From contig JAPLMX010000097.1 of NCBI GenBank assembly GCA_026386805.1, positions 1 through 56,872 on the forward strand: a stretch of 56,872 nt of DNA, read 5' to 3'. Below the pieces are notes generated by a model that made no database searches, was not told where the DNA came from, and saw nothing but the letters and a program-made list of their open reading frames with translations. This DNA is from Phycisphaerae bacterium. GTDB lineage: Bacteria > Planctomycetota > Phycisphaerae > Sedimentisphaerales > Anaerobacaceae. Position numbers and translations under genes: made by a program. Below, one piece after another: positions 11,276-20,436 of the stretch (position 1 is its first letter; every line of letters begins with the position of its first letter).

Positions 11276-13366
11276 CTATGACGCCTCTGGCCTGGACTTG
11301 TCCGAGCCGGCCCGCAATCGGTCTACCCGGGCACTGACGTCTTTATATCCGAAGTCCAGTTGCGCGATTCTCCGATAGAGGTCCAGGGCCTTTTCCTTGT
11401 GACCCTGCTCTTCGTACGCACGGGCCAAATTATACCGCAGTTCCTTGGCCAGTCCATCATCTTTTACTTCGTGCGCATCGATGGCCTGGGTGAAGACGTC
11501 AATCGCATCAGCATACCATGCCTTCAGAAAGAAGCAAGAGCCGATTTTTGCCATCGCGGAGATCTTGCGTCGGGGGTCCTTCTGCGCCTCCTGGAACAGA
11601 GGGATGGCCTCGTTGTACCGCTTGTTCTGCATCAGCCGCAGCGCGTATTCGTATTTGGGGGCCAAATCCGTGGGGTAGTTCTCCACGCAAAGCCGGTAGT
11701 GCTCCAGCTCTGCCTCGTTTAGCCTGGCCGCCAACTCAGCCTTTTGAGTCTTGGCTTGGGCGTCTTGCGGCTGGCTTTCAAGCTGCCTGCGGACCTCGCG
11801 CAGCTTGCGTTTGAGCTGCCGAATCGTGAGCAGACCCGCCCGTTCCTTGAAACTGAAGTTGTGCCGGCCGACGTAGGCGTCCTCCAACAGTTGGATCGCC
11901 TCATTTTCCGCTTCGTCCGTCTCCAGGTCCGCCAAGGCTTCGGCCAGACCGAAGACATTCTTCGGCTGCTCCGGCTCGCGCGCGTATGCTTTTCGGGCAT
12001 CCTCCACGGCCAACACCCGGTAGTCCTGGGTTTTGATCACCCGGTCCTGGGCGTACATCTTGGCCTGCGTCTCCTGGTCCCGGATCGATTGGCGGAAATC
12101 GCCATCCATGTCGTACTTGCCCTTGGACATCGTCAGCTCGGCGGAGAGGTTCTTGAACTCATCCGCCAACTCCTTGTCCTCCGGCCTCATGCGACTGGCC
12201 CGCTGGCAGGCCGCCACCGCCTTGTCATACTGGCCCAGCGCCTTGTACGAGTCCTTCAGCACCAGGTACGTGTGCAGGGAGGGCTTCTCGACCGCGTTGT
12301 TCGTCTGGAAGATCAGATTGGCGATCCAGTGGGCCGTCCGCCTGTACCCACCTTCGATCGCGGCCTTGAGCATGGCTTCGGCGTACGCCAGGTTGTCCGG
12401 GTCCTTGACGAAGAGGAATTCGGCGTTGAGCATCTGCTCCAGAGGAGTCTTGCCCCGCATCCGCTTGACACGGTCCATCATGGAGGGCTTCTTGCCGCCC
12501 TTGCCCCGCCGCTGCAAGCCCAGTTCACAGAGCGGCAGATGGCCCTCTTCCAGCGCGTCCGGGGCCCGGATCAACCCATTCAAATACATGTCGATGGCAA
12601 AATCGTACTGCTTGCTGTCGGCGGACGCCCGGGCCTTGGCAAAGAACGTCTTGGCCTCGGCCAAATCGTGTGCGTCGGCCGCCCCTACCACGGCCGCCTC
12701 CGATTTCTTCTCTTCGGCAATCTGGCTCAAAACCGCGAGACCATCCGCTTCGGTTTCCGTTTCCCGCGGCGCCGTCTCACTCTGTGCGGCCGGACGCATG
12801 GATAGGCCGAGCTTGGTTCGAAGCCGCTTCATGTCCTTCAACAGCTTCCTGTCGTTCGGCTTGAGGAGAATGGCCCGCTGGCAGGCGGCGGCCGCCCGGT
12901 TGAGCTGCCCCACCGCGGCATAGGAATCCTTCAAAAGGATATAGAGATCGACCAGGGGCTTCTTGGCGTTGTTGTTGGCTAAGAACATCAAATCGGCCAT
13001 CCACCGGGCGGCCTCCTTGTAACCCCCTGCCACGGCCGCCTTGAGCACAGCCTCGCCATAGGCAAGGTGTTCCGGGTCCTTCGCCAGCAGGTACTCGGCG
13101 TTGAGCATCTTGTCGAGGGGGCTATCGCCGGCATGGAGCCGCTGATTCACCTCGTCGGCCGTGGGCTTGGCCCCGCCCCGCTCCAACCGTTGCAGGGCGA
13201 GGACCCGAAGCTCGATGTGGCCCGCGGAGATATCGTCGGGCGCCAGCCGAAGGCCCTCGATGTAGGCATCGACGGCACGGTCAAAATCACCCGCCTCAGC
13301 CGCCTGGCGAGCTTTGTCGAAGTGCGCCTTGGCTTGCGATTGTGCTGGAGCATCCGGTTCAGGCAT
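11276..13366 (-). CDS. TPR-repeat protein with duplicated halves
   Basis: 696 aa with no signal peptide or membrane segment, so probably cytoplasmic. Tetratricopeptide-type helical repeats are seen at the start ('AKAHFDKARQAAEAGDFDRAVDAY'-like, split here for length) and near the end ('ALRLMQNKRYNEAIPLFQEA', 'LARAYEEQGHKEKALDLY'). The first 190 residues are repeated at about 235-415 with the same block order: a TPR unit, 'LLAKDPEHLAYGEAVLKAA'/'LFVKDPDNLAYAEAMLKAA', 'ILLKDSYAAVGQLNRAAAAC'/'LVLKDSYKALGQYDKAVAAC'. A charged helical middle follows. It probably acts as a protein-interaction scaffold; partners are unknown. A good promoter precedes it at 13410-13437. Confidence 0.85.
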   Translation of the reverse strand: MPEPDAPAQSQAKAHFDKARQAAEAGDFDRAVDAYIEGLRLAPDDISAGHIELRVLALQRLERGGAKPTADEVNQRLHAGDSPLDKMLNAEYLLAKDPEHLAYGEAVLKAAVAGGYKEAARWMADLMFLANNNAKKPLVDLYILLKDSYAAVGQLNRAAAACQRAILLKPNDRKLLKDMKRLRTKLGLSMRPAAQSETAPRETETEADGLAVLSQIAEEKKSEAAVVGAADAHDLAEAKTFFAKARASADSKQYDFAIDMYLNGLIRAPDALEEGHLPLCELGLQRRGKGGKKPSMMDRVKRMRGKTPLEQMLNAEFLFVKDPDNLAYAEAMLKAAIEGGYRRTAHWIANLIFQTNNAVEKPSLHTYLVLKDSYKALGQYDKAVAACQRASRMRPEDKELADEFKNLSAELTMSKGKYDMDGDFRQSIRDQETQAKMYAQDRVIKTQDYRVLAVEDARKAYAREPEQPKNVFGLAEALADLETDEAENEAIQLLEDAYVGRHNFSFKERAGLLTIRQLKRKLREVRRQLESQPQDAQAKTQKAELAARLNEAELEHYRLCVENYPTDLAPKYEYALRLMQNKRYNEAIPLFQEAQKDPRRKISAMAKIGSCFFLKAWYADAIDVFTQAIDAHEVKDDGLAKELRYNLARAYEEQGHKEKALDLYRRIAQLDFGYKDVSARVDRLRAGSDKSRPEAS

Positions 13367-13409
13367 AGTGTCGTTAAGTCGTTATCTTTTCAAATGATGT
13401 ATCACTTTC

Positions 13410-13437
13410 ATCGTAGTCTTCGGCCCGATTCTGTCAA
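13410..13437 (-). promoter_or_regulatory. Promoter of the TPR protein gene
   Basis: On the minus strand TTGACA (13432-13437) and TACGAT (13410-13415) are separated by 16 nt. The expected transcript starts about 37 nt before the ATG at 13366. Confidence 0.6.
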
Positions 13438-13470
13438 TGAATAAATGCTTGCGTACAGATTCCGCCCGTG

Positions 13471-13662
13471 TTATAACTGGACTTTTGCAAAATGGACATC
13501 GGGCCTACTTTGGGAAGGAAAAATCTGCTTCACGATTTTTCCTTCCCACACAGTGACTGATGGACAGGGTACGGGTTGGGCCAATTCTTCAAGGAAATCG
13601 AAGAATGAGATTTCCTTGAAGAATATAAGCCCAATGTCCATTTTGCAAAAGTCCAGTTATAA
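13471..13662 (+). repeat. Three-stem palindromic element, copy 2 (glyA leader)
   Basis: Outer arms starting TTATAACTGGACTTTTGC (from 13471) and ending with the complement at 13662 enclose two hairpins: TGGGAAGGAAAAATC (13511-13525) with 13534-13548, and ATTCTTCAAGGAAATC (13584-13599) with 13609-13624. It is in the opposite chromosomal orientation to copy 1, but the same orientation relative to the downstream gene. It ends 77 nt before glyA. With the promoter at 13410 it accounts for most of the 373-nt gap. Confidence 0.85.
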
Positions 13663-13739
13663 GAACACCCGGGACAGCCGCCGCGTCAGGAAGGCTCGGC
13701 CGAAGCCCCGAAGAATTATCCGTTCTGGAGAAAACCTGT

Positions 13740-15014
13740 ATGAGGACAGCCCTCGAGCAATACGATCCGCAGATATACGAACTGATCCGACAGGAAGAAG
13801 CGCGACAGAGCGGCTCGATCCGCCTGATTCCGTCCGAGAATTACGTCTCCCGGGCCGTGATGATGGCCACTTCGAGCTGCTTGACGAACAAATATGCCGA
13901 GGGCTACCCCGGCAAACGATACTACGAAGGCCAGCAGGTCACGGACCTGATCGAAAAAGTGGCCCAGGACCGCGCCAAGAAGGTCTTCAAGGCCGACCAC
14001 GCCAACGTCCAGCCGTATTCAGGGTCCGTGGCGAACCTGGCCGCCTACGCCGCTCTCATCCAGCCACACGACACGATTATGGGAATGTCCCTCGTCCACG
14101 GCGGACACCTCACCCACGGCTGGAAGGTCTCGCTGACCAGCAAGTTCTTCAATTCGGTCTCCTACGAGATCAACACCGAGACCGGCCGGCTCGACTATGA
14201 CAAGATCCGCGACTTGGCCAAGAAGCACCACCCCAAGATCCTCATCTCCGGGGCCACCGCCTATCCGCGCACCATCGACTTCGAGATTTTCGGCCAGATC
14301 GCCAAGGAGGTCGGGGCCTATCACGTCAGCGACATCGCCCACATCGCCGGACTCGTCGTGGCGGGCATCCACAAGAGCCCCGTCCCCTACGCCGACATTG
14401 TTTCGACCACGACCCATAAAACCCTGCGCGGCCCGCGCGGCGGCATGCTGCTGTGCCGCGCGGAGCACGCCGACAAGGTGGATCGGGCGGTCTTTCCCGG
14501 TCTGCAGGGTGGTCCGCACATGCACACTCTCACGGCGATCGCCGTGGCGCTGGCCGAGGCCGATACGCCGGAGTTCGTGGCCTATGCCAAGCAGATCGTC
14601 AAGAATGCCAAGGCCCTCGCTGAGAAGCTGCTCGAATATGGTTTCAACCTCGTTTCCGGCGGGACCGATAACCATCTGATGCTGATCGACCTTCGGAACA
14701 AGGGGATTCCAGGCAAGAAGCTGGCCAAGGCCCTGGATCGGGCCCGGATCGTCACGAACTACAACACCATTCCGGGCGACACGGCCCCGCCGTTCAACCC
14801 GAGCGGCCTGCGCCTGGGAACGCCGGCCATCACGACGCGCGGGTTCAAAGAGCCGGAAGCCCAGCAGATCGCGGCCTTCATTCACCGCGTCACGGAGAAT
14901 ATCGACAAAGAATCCGTGATCGAAGAAGTCGGCAAGGAAGTGCTGCTATTGTGTTCGCAGTTCCCGGTGCCCGAGCACTTCATCATCCCGAACCGCAACG
15001 GCGGCCGGCAGTAA
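13740..15014 (+). CDS. glyA: Serine hydroxymethyltransferase
   Basis: 424 aa. PLP enzyme interconverting serine and glycine while loading one-carbon units onto tetrahydrofolate. The family is recognised from 'SGSIRLIPSENYVS' (substrate site), 'NKYAEGYPGKRYY', 'NVQPYSGSVANLAAY', 'SDIAHIAGLV' and the PLP-binding STTTHKTLRGPRGG with Lys227. The C-terminal 'SGLRLGTPAITTRGF' is also present. ATG 13740 follows GGAGAAAACCTGT. Upstream is the three-stem element, so the mRNA leader may be highly structured if transcription starts before 13471. Confidence 0.97.
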   Translation: MRTALEQYDPQIYELIRQEEARQSGSIRLIPSENYVSRAVMMATSSCLTNKYAEGYPGKRYYEGQQVTDLIEKVAQDRAKKVFKADHANVQPYSGSVANLAAYAALIQPHDTIMGMSLVHGGHLTHGWKVSLTSKFFNSVSYEINTETGRLDYDKIRDLAKKHHPKILISGATAYPRTIDFEIFGQIAKEVGAYHVSDIAHIAGLVVAGIHKSPVPYADIVSTTTHKTLRGPRGGMLLCRAEHADKVDRAVFPGLQGGPHMHTLTAIAVALAEADTPEFVAYAKQIVKNAKALAEKLLEYGFNLVSGGTDNHLMLIDLRNKGIPGKKLAKALDRARIVTNYNTIPGDTAPPFNPSGLRLGTPAITTRGFKEPEAQQIAAFIHRVTENIDKESVIEEVGKEVLLLCSQFPVPEHFIIPNRNGGRQ

Positions 15015-15076
15015 GCAACTGATCGCGGGGACCACGGGTGGCATCGTCGAGGCCGAAGGCCTCGGTGACGGTTGTG

Positions 15077-15119
15077 TCGCGGGCTTCCAGCCCGCGATTC
15101 GAGGGCGGGACGCCCTCGA
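15077..15119. repeat. Tandem pair of GC palindromes
   Basis: CGCGGGCTTCCAGCCCGCG is followed by a second palindrome with core GAGGGCGGGACGCCCTC and then GACACGAAC. The first shares its core with 5011-5029. The second shares its core with the repeat embedded in the gene at 37340-39154. Confidence 0.7.
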
Positions 15120-15185
15120 CACGAACCTTGGCGATGGTCCTCCGGATCAGATAAAGAGAGTTCGTGGGCGGCGTAGAGCAGCGGT

Positions 15186-16280
15186 ATGGGGTCGGAAAGT
15201 CTGACAGCGGCTATTCTCGGATTGAACGACGGCGGTCAGCGTCTGCTCGAAGCGGCGGCCTCGACCGGCTGCTTTCAGATCAAGGCCGTGGCCGACCTGG
15301 ACCCACAGAAAGCCGAAAAAGCCGCCGCCGAGCACCACTGTGACGCCTACAGCGACTACCGGCAGCTCATCGTGCAAAACCAGGTCGATTGCCTGTTGGT
15401 GGCCGCTGAAGCCTATACCTGCGACGAGCAATTGAAGGGGGCGATCCACAAGAAACTCAACGTCCTGAAGCTGGCACCGCCGGCAAGAACGTTCGCAGAG
15501 ACGCTCGAATACGTGCGGATGGCCGAAAGCGAAGGAGTGCAATTCGCGGTGGCCAACCCGGCGCGGTTCCAGAGCAGTTTCATGGCCGCACAGGAGATGA
15601 TCTCGCAGGGCCGGATCGAGCATCCGTTCCTCATCTCGGCTTCGTGCAGTTTCGGCGCCGCCGATAGAAGCGGCTGGCGGGCGGACCCGACCCTCGCCGG
15701 CGGAGGCGTTCTTCTGTACGACTGCTACCCACTGATCGACCAGCTTCTGTCGAGCTTCTCCCTGCCGGAGCAGGTCTACGCCCTGAAGACCAACCAGGCC
15801 CCCGACAAACAGCAGCGGCTCTGCCTGACGGAGGACACCGCCCTTGTGTCCATGAGGTTCACCGATGCCCTGATGGGCAGCATCGTCGCCACCCGGCGCA
15901 ATGACGTCGGGCCGCACAGGGTCTCGATCGAGATCCACGCCAACCAGGCCCGGCTGACCGTCACGCGGGACCAAGTCGAGCTCAGGACGCAGGACGGCCG
16001 CAACGACCTGAAATGGCAGTACGATGAGGATGAGCAGGTCGTGGCGGGGCGTCTGCTGACCAGCTTCGCGAAAGGCTTGCGGGCCCCCCAGGAGCATCCC
16101 TTCGCCGGCGGCGGCGCCGAGAGCCTCAGGACCATGGCTGTGCTGGAGGCCGCCTACCTGTCGGCCAAAACCGGTTTTCCGGAGGAACCGGCACGCATCC
16201 TGCGGCTGGGAGGGGCTCCCCCAATGCAGAATGCAGCGGTTGGGGGCCCCGGACCCGCCCGCGCGGGGACAAGTGTTTGA
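15186..16280 (+). CDS. Gfo/Idh/MocA-family protein lacking the usual catalytic residues
   Basis: 364 aa. The N-terminal Rossmann fold is visible ('TAAILGLNDGGQRLLEAAAS', 'KAVADLDPQKAEKAA', 'DCLLVAA'), followed by an alpha/beta domain. In active oxidoreductases the motif after strand 4 is EKP with a catalytic lysine. Here the aligned segment reads VLKLAPPAR, with no lysine at that place. The second motif, normally GGG-x-L-x-D-x-x-x-H-x-x-D, reads GGGVLLYDCYPLID, losing the histidine. The glycine-rich nucleotide loop is also altered (GLNDGG). It may bind a sugar or cofactor without acting as a standard dehydrogenase. The last 20 residues are proline/glycine-rich and may be read-through of spacer DNA. 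No partner gene is adjacent. Confidence 0.75.
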   Translation: MGSESLTAAILGLNDGGQRLLEAAASTGCFQIKAVADLDPQKAEKAAAEHHCDAYSDYRQLIVQNQVDCLLVAAEAYTCDEQLKGAIHKKLNVLKLAPPARTFAETLEYVRMAESEGVQFAVANPARFQSSFMAAQEMISQGRIEHPFLISASCSFGAADRSGWRADPTLAGGGVLLYDCYPLIDQLLSSFSLPEQVYALKTNQAPDKQQRLCLTEDTALVSMRFTDALMGSIVATRRNDVGPHRVSIEIHANQARLTVTRDQVELRTQDGRNDLKWQYDEDEQVVAGRLLTSFAKGLRAPQEHPFAGGGAESLRTMAVLEAAYLSAKTGFPEEPARILRLGGAPPMQNAAVGGPGPARAGTSV

Positions 16281-16455
16281 CACGGGGTTGGGAGGAGGGT
16301 ATTCTGACACCGGGTCGTATGGATCCACAGTTTACTATTTCCGATTTACCATTGCCGCGGCGCCAGGGAGTACGCCACACGGGTGACCTCGGCGTGGGGG
16401 ACGATCGTCAATAGTCAATTGTAAATAGGAAATCTCAGATTCTGGGAGGTACGTC

Positions 16456-16869
16456 ATGAAGAATACGATTTACGCCGTCGTGATCGCCATTTGCATCCTC
16501 GGAGCCGTGCTGGTGTTCATGCACAGACGCTCCGCGGGCAACGGCAGCATCGACTCGATCTCCGACACCAAGATGATCTGGGTCAAGTGTGCCAAGTGCA
16601 ACCAGAGCTACGAGATGAGCGAGAAGCAGTACTACAAAGAAGTTCAAGAGAAGGCCAAGGCCAATCCTTCGCCGATGCCGATCACCATGCCCCTGACGTG
16701 TGAGAAGTGCGGGAAAGACGGGGTCCGCAAGGCCTTCAAGTGCGAAAAGTGCGGCGAGGTCTTCTTTGCGAACAGCGTCCCGGCGGACTTCGAAGACCGG
16801 TGCCCCAAGTGTAAGCACAGCGCCATTGAGGACGGCAGGAACGCGAAGAGGTCAGGCGTAAGCCAATAG
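16456..16869 (+). CDS. Membrane-anchored zinc-ribbon protein
   Basis: 137 aa. One N-terminal membrane segment (about residues 5-22, IYAVVIAICILGAVLVF) is followed by a soluble part with four CxxC knuckles: VKCAKCNQ, LTCEKCGK, FKCEKCGE and DRCPKCKH. Paired CxxC knuckles normally bind one zinc per two pairs, so two zinc ribbons are likely. A clear ribosome site (GGGAGGTACGTC) precedes ATG 16456, and a strong terminator follows at 16898. I do not recognise a named family; proteins of this layout are common and uncharacterised in Planctomycetota. Confidence 0.75.
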   Translation: MKNTIYAVVIAICILGAVLVFMHRRSAGNGSIDSISDTKMIWVKCAKCNQSYEMSEKQYYKEVQEKAKANPSPMPITMPLTCEKCGKDGVRKAFKCEKCGEVFFANSVPADFEDRCPKCKHSAIEDGRNAKRSGVSQ

Positions 16870-16897
16870 TCGTACCGCAACCAGCCCACCAAGACAC

Positions 16898-16932
16898 GGG
16901 GCCCATGTCGATGGACATGGGCCCCGGCTTTT
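16898..16932 (+). terminator. Intrinsic terminator of the zinc-ribbon gene
   Basis: GGGGCCCATGT pairs perfectly with ACATGGGCCCC (11 bp, 6-nt loop), followed by GGCTTTTAT. It could also stop the leftward LamG transcript ending at 16981, although the T-run on that side is poor. Confidence 0.85.
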
Positions 16933-16980
16933 ATAACCCACTCACAGTCCGCTGGTCTGCCCAGCGACAAACCTTGACCG

Positions 16981-19900
16981 CTACTGAGGCTTGGCCACAC
17001 GGATGTCATCGAAATAGAGGTGACCGGCGCCGTCCGCCGACGGGTTCTTACGGTCGCCGACCCCGAGGTAGAGCTTCTTGACCTTGGCGAGGTTCACGCC
17101 GGTGAAGCTGCTCAGCGGCACCTTCCACTCGGTCCACGTGCTCGTCAGCACGGCTGCCGGATCGGAATTGGGAACCACGGCGGTCTTGCCGGCGCTGTCC
17201 TGCACGGCCACGTACAGTTCGCCCTGGCTGTTGCCGGGATGGTCGGCCCCGATCTTGGCCACCTGCCACGCGCCAGCCGAGACGTTGCCGGTCGTGGTGA
17301 TGCCGGAGAACGAGGCGGTCGTGGGGACGTTGGCGTTGTGGCTGGTCAGCGCCAGCCCGACGTAGATGGTGGCAGCGGTCATGTTGATCGTCTGCGGGTT
17401 CCAGGACATCGCCGTCCACTTGACGCCGTCCGTGGAGTAGTAGCCGTTGAACGTGGCGCCGGATCGCTCCAGCTTGACCCAGACGGGAGTCACCAGAGCG
17501 ATCTGCTCGGGCGTCGCGACCGTCGTGTCACTGGTGGCGAGGGCATCCGTCACCGCCCGGGCCTGGAAGCGAACCCCATTGCCCGGCGAGGCAAAGACGA
17601 TCGCGAATCGCGAGCCGGCGTCAAGACTCTCACGGATCATCACGCCGCCTTTGGCCCACGGGTCGCTGTTTTCGATGCTCTCGACCTTGGCCATGATCGT
17701 GCCGTTGCCGGCGAGCGATTTGTAGGCGAAGCGGCACTGGTCCGCCGTGCCGTAGATGTCCGTGCCCCAGGCGCTCATCGTCATCGCGCCAGGACCGTTC
17801 TCAACGAAGGACGCCGGATTGCCCCGGAACCAGACGACCAGGTCGCTGACATCGCTGACCGTCCAATCCTCCGGCGACGCCCACTCCCTTTCGGCCTCGC
17901 TGTAGAACGGCGAGTTGACATTGTTGTACTCGAGAGGCATCGACTGCCTGCCGCCGTGGACAATCGTTCGCTCGGCAAACGGAGCCACCAGGTACCCGAC
18001 AATCGACCCGCTGGTGCCAGCGGTCATGCCGTCGATCCAAGCATCGTAGATACGCTGGTTATCGTCGTTGTAGCTCTCGAAGTCATCCACGACCAGGAAG
18101 TCGGCCACGGTGAAGCTCCAGACAGCCCCCTTCCACGGGCTGCCGGCGAGGCCCTCGTGGACCTCATCGATCCGCCAGTAGTAGGTCTGCCCCCACACGA
18201 GGGTCTCCGAGGGAGTGAAGCTGGCGTCTGCCTGGCGGCCTTGATACACACCCAGCGGGATAGCAGGCGTGGCGTTCTGCACGGCGCCGGCATCGGTGCC
18301 GAAGTACACGTCGTGCTCGGTCGCATTGACACCTTTGGTCCACGTCAGAGGCGCGGCATGTTTCTCATCGGGCGTTGCCGTATCCATCGGGCTCGGGTCG
18401 CGGGCCAGGTTCGGATCGCCCGACATGACGACCTGGATCTCCGAGGCCGCCAGGGACCGGTTGTAGATCCGGACGTCATCGAGCATCCCGCCCCACATAG
18501 CGGTGGCGTTCTCTCTTCCGCCGATCGCGACATAATAGAGGTTCTTGGCGAGGGCCGTGGCGCCTCGATTCTCGGCATCCAGCCGCCCGTTGAGGTGGAA
18601 TTTCTGGTTATTCCCCGGATCGGGCACGGTGTAATCGAAGGTCAGAGCTACGTGGGTCCACTCCGTAGTGGGCAGACCGGTCTTTGTGACAAGGCCGGGA
18701 GCAGCACCGGTGGTGCGGAACTGCAAATAACGCGTCACGCCATTGTCGAGCCGGAAGCTGTATGAGGCGTTCCAGCCGCCGTGCCGAATGGGGGCGTCAT
18801 AGCCGGCGCCGCCGTACAACCACATCGCCACGGTACCCATCGTGGCGATGTCTAGACTCGGGCTGTAGGGAACGTAAACGCACTGATCCGTGCCGTTGAG
18901 ATTCAGCACTCCGGTGGGGCCGTTGGCGTAGGGCCGTGTATCAACGGTCGTCAGGCCGGCGTTGTTCACGGGCCGGCCGTGATTCTCATTGCCGCTGATG
19001 TCCAGGAAATTGCCCTCGAACGTCCACCAGCCCACCAGGTTGGGATCGCCGGAGGCTGTGGTCTCGAAACTCCATACGTCGCCTTTGTGCATCGCGGCGC
19101 CGTCGGATTCGTCCACGCGCCAGTAGTAGATGGTATCGTTCTTCAGGGGCTCGGGGGTGTAGTTCGGGTCCGTTCTGACGCCCTTGTCGGCGTCGGTGGC
19201 CCCGGCGACTACCTTGGTTTGGTCAATCCCGAAGTAGACGCGGTGGGACACGGCGCCCGTACCCGGCGCCCAGCTCAGAACCCTATTGCGATTCACGTAT
19301 TGGGCTCCATCCGGCGGATTGGGAACGGCCGCTTTCGGGGAAGCGACCGTGAAGCTCCAGATGTCGCCTCGCCAAATCTTGTCCGGGTGCACGTCATTGA
19401 CCTCATCGACCCGCCAGTAGTAGGTCGTGCCTGGGACCAGACCCGTCACCAGATAATTCGGATCGGTCGTCAAGCCTTTGTCGGCCCTGGCGTCGCCTGT
19501 GTTCACGTCGGCGATCTGATCGCTGAAGTACAGGTGATGGCCATTGGCATAGGCCATGTTCGACCCTTGCCACCACTCCAGCCGCACCGTCGTCGTGCTA
19601 ACCGTAGCCCCGTCTTTCGGGGTGGGGTCCGTCGCCGGCTTGACGCCCGCGATCGTTTTGATCTCGACCGGGTTCAGGGCACGGTTGTACATGCTGCCTT
19701 CGCCGATCCTGCCCTGGAAGAACCAGCGGCCGGCCGGCTGGGTGTAGGTCTCCGCGCCGAGGAACAGCGGGCCGGTATTCGAAGTCAGCGGGTTGGCCGA
19801 GCGATTCTCGGCATCCAGCTTGCCGTTGACATAGATCTTCTGGTTGTTGCCCGGGGCGGCCACGTCAAAGGTCACCGCGACGTGAATCCACTGCGCCAGC

Positions 19901-20391
19901 GGGATGCCCGTGCTGGAGTTGAGGGCATTGACAGTGTCGCCACCGCGGCTGCGCCAGTTCAACTGCCGGTACGTCACCGGGTCATCGTCCAAACGGACAG
20001 CCAGGTTCTTCCAGGCATTGCCATCGCCGGAGACCCCCTTGCAGAAGAGGGCGTCCGCCGGCGTGCCGGTGTAGTAGATCCACATCTCGTAGGTCATCGC
20101 GTTGGTCAGATTCAGGCTGGGGCTGTTCTCGACGCGCAGAAAGGCGCTCGTGCCGTTCAGCTCGATCGCATAGGTCTTGCCCGGGCCGGCGTTCGTCGTC
20201 CACGTGGCCCCGCCCATGAGAGTGGCATGGTTATTGTTGCCGCTGCCGTCGTGGGCGGTTCCGCCGGCGCCTTCATCGAACGGCCACCAGGCCACCAGAC
20301 CCGTGCTGAGATCGACCGTGGCTGCCTGGGCCCCGCAGACGCACCCCAAGATCAGCACAAGAAATGCCAAACACGTTCGTTTTCTGTACAT
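16981..20391 (-). CDS. Large secreted LamG-domain protein (third gene of a sigma/FecR operon)
   Basis: 1136 aa with a signal peptide (MYRKRTCLAFLVLILGCVCG...AQA). Domains in order: LamG/concanavalin-like (about 25-240, 'GLVAWWPFDEGAGGTAHDGS'); two fibronectin-like modules ('YYWRVDEVND', 'YYWRVDESDG'); a second LamG (about 450-655, 'LVGWWTFEGNF'); a further fibronectin-like module; the 'VDDFESYNDDNQRIYDAWIDG' block; a DUF1349-like beta-sandwich ('DPWAKGGVMIRESLDAGSRF'); and a C-terminal block ending 'GHLYFDDIRVAKP'. Such domains usually bind glycans or proteins outside the cell. Strong ribosome site AAGGAGGACAGGT. It begins 45 nt after the FecR gene, so it is probably the target of that sigma/anti-sigma pair. 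It shares its C-terminal half with the proteins at 22943 and 27494. Confidence 0.88.
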   Translation of the reverse strand: MYRKRTCLAFLVLILGCVCGAQAATVDLSTGLVAWWPFDEGAGGTAHDGSGNNNHATLMGGATWTTNAGPGKTYAIELNGTSAFLRVENSPSLNLTNAMTYEMWIYYTGTPADALFCKGVSGDGNAWKNLAVRLDDDPVTYRQLNWRSRGGDTVNALNSSTGIPLAQWIHVAVTFDVAAPGNNQKIYVNGKLDAENRSANPLTSNTGPLFLGAETYTQPAGRWFFQGRIGEGSMYNRALNPVEIKTIAGVKPATDPTPKDGATVSTTTVRLEWWQGSNMAYANGHHLYFSDQIADVNTGDARADKGLTTDPNYLVTGLVPGTTYYWRVDEVNDVHPDKIWRGDIWSFTVASPKAAVPNPPDGAQYVNRNRVLSWAPGTGAVSHRVYFGIDQTKVVAGATDADKGVRTDPNYTPEPLKNDTIYYWRVDESDGAAMHKGDVWSFETTASGDPNLVGWWTFEGNFLDISGNENHGRPVNNAGLTTVDTRPYANGPTGVLNLNGTDQCVYVPYSPSLDIATMGTVAMWLYGGAGYDAPIRHGGWNASYSFRLDNGVTRYLQFRTTGAAPGLVTKTGLPTTEWTHVALTFDYTVPDPGNNQKFHLNGRLDAENRGATALAKNLYYVAIGGRENATAMWGGMLDDVRIYNRSLAASEIQVVMSGDPNLARDPSPMDTATPDEKHAAPLTWTKGVNATEHDVYFGTDAGAVQNATPAIPLGVYQGRQADASFTPSETLVWGQTYYWRIDEVHEGLAGSPWKGAVWSFTVADFLVVDDFESYNDDNQRIYDAWIDGMTAGTSGSIVGYLVAPFAERTIVHGGRQSMPLEYNNVNSPFYSEAEREWASPEDWTVSDVSDLVVWFRGNPASFVENGPGAMTMSAWGTDIYGTADQCRFAYKSLAGNGTIMAKVESIENSDPWAKGGVMIRESLDAGSRFAIVFASPGNGVRFQARAVTDALATSDTTVATPEQIALVTPVWVKLERSGATFNGYYSTDGVKWTAMSWNPQTINMTAATIYVGLALTSHNANVPTTASFSGITTTGNVSAGAWQVAKIGADHPGNSQGELYVAVQDSAGKTAVVPNSDPAAVLTSTWTEWKVPLSSFTGVNLAKVKKLYLGVGDRKNPSADGAGHLYFDDIRVAKPQ

Positions 20392-20436
20392 ACCTGTCCT
20401 CCTTCAGAACTTGCTGTGCCGGTTCATTTGAGTGTC

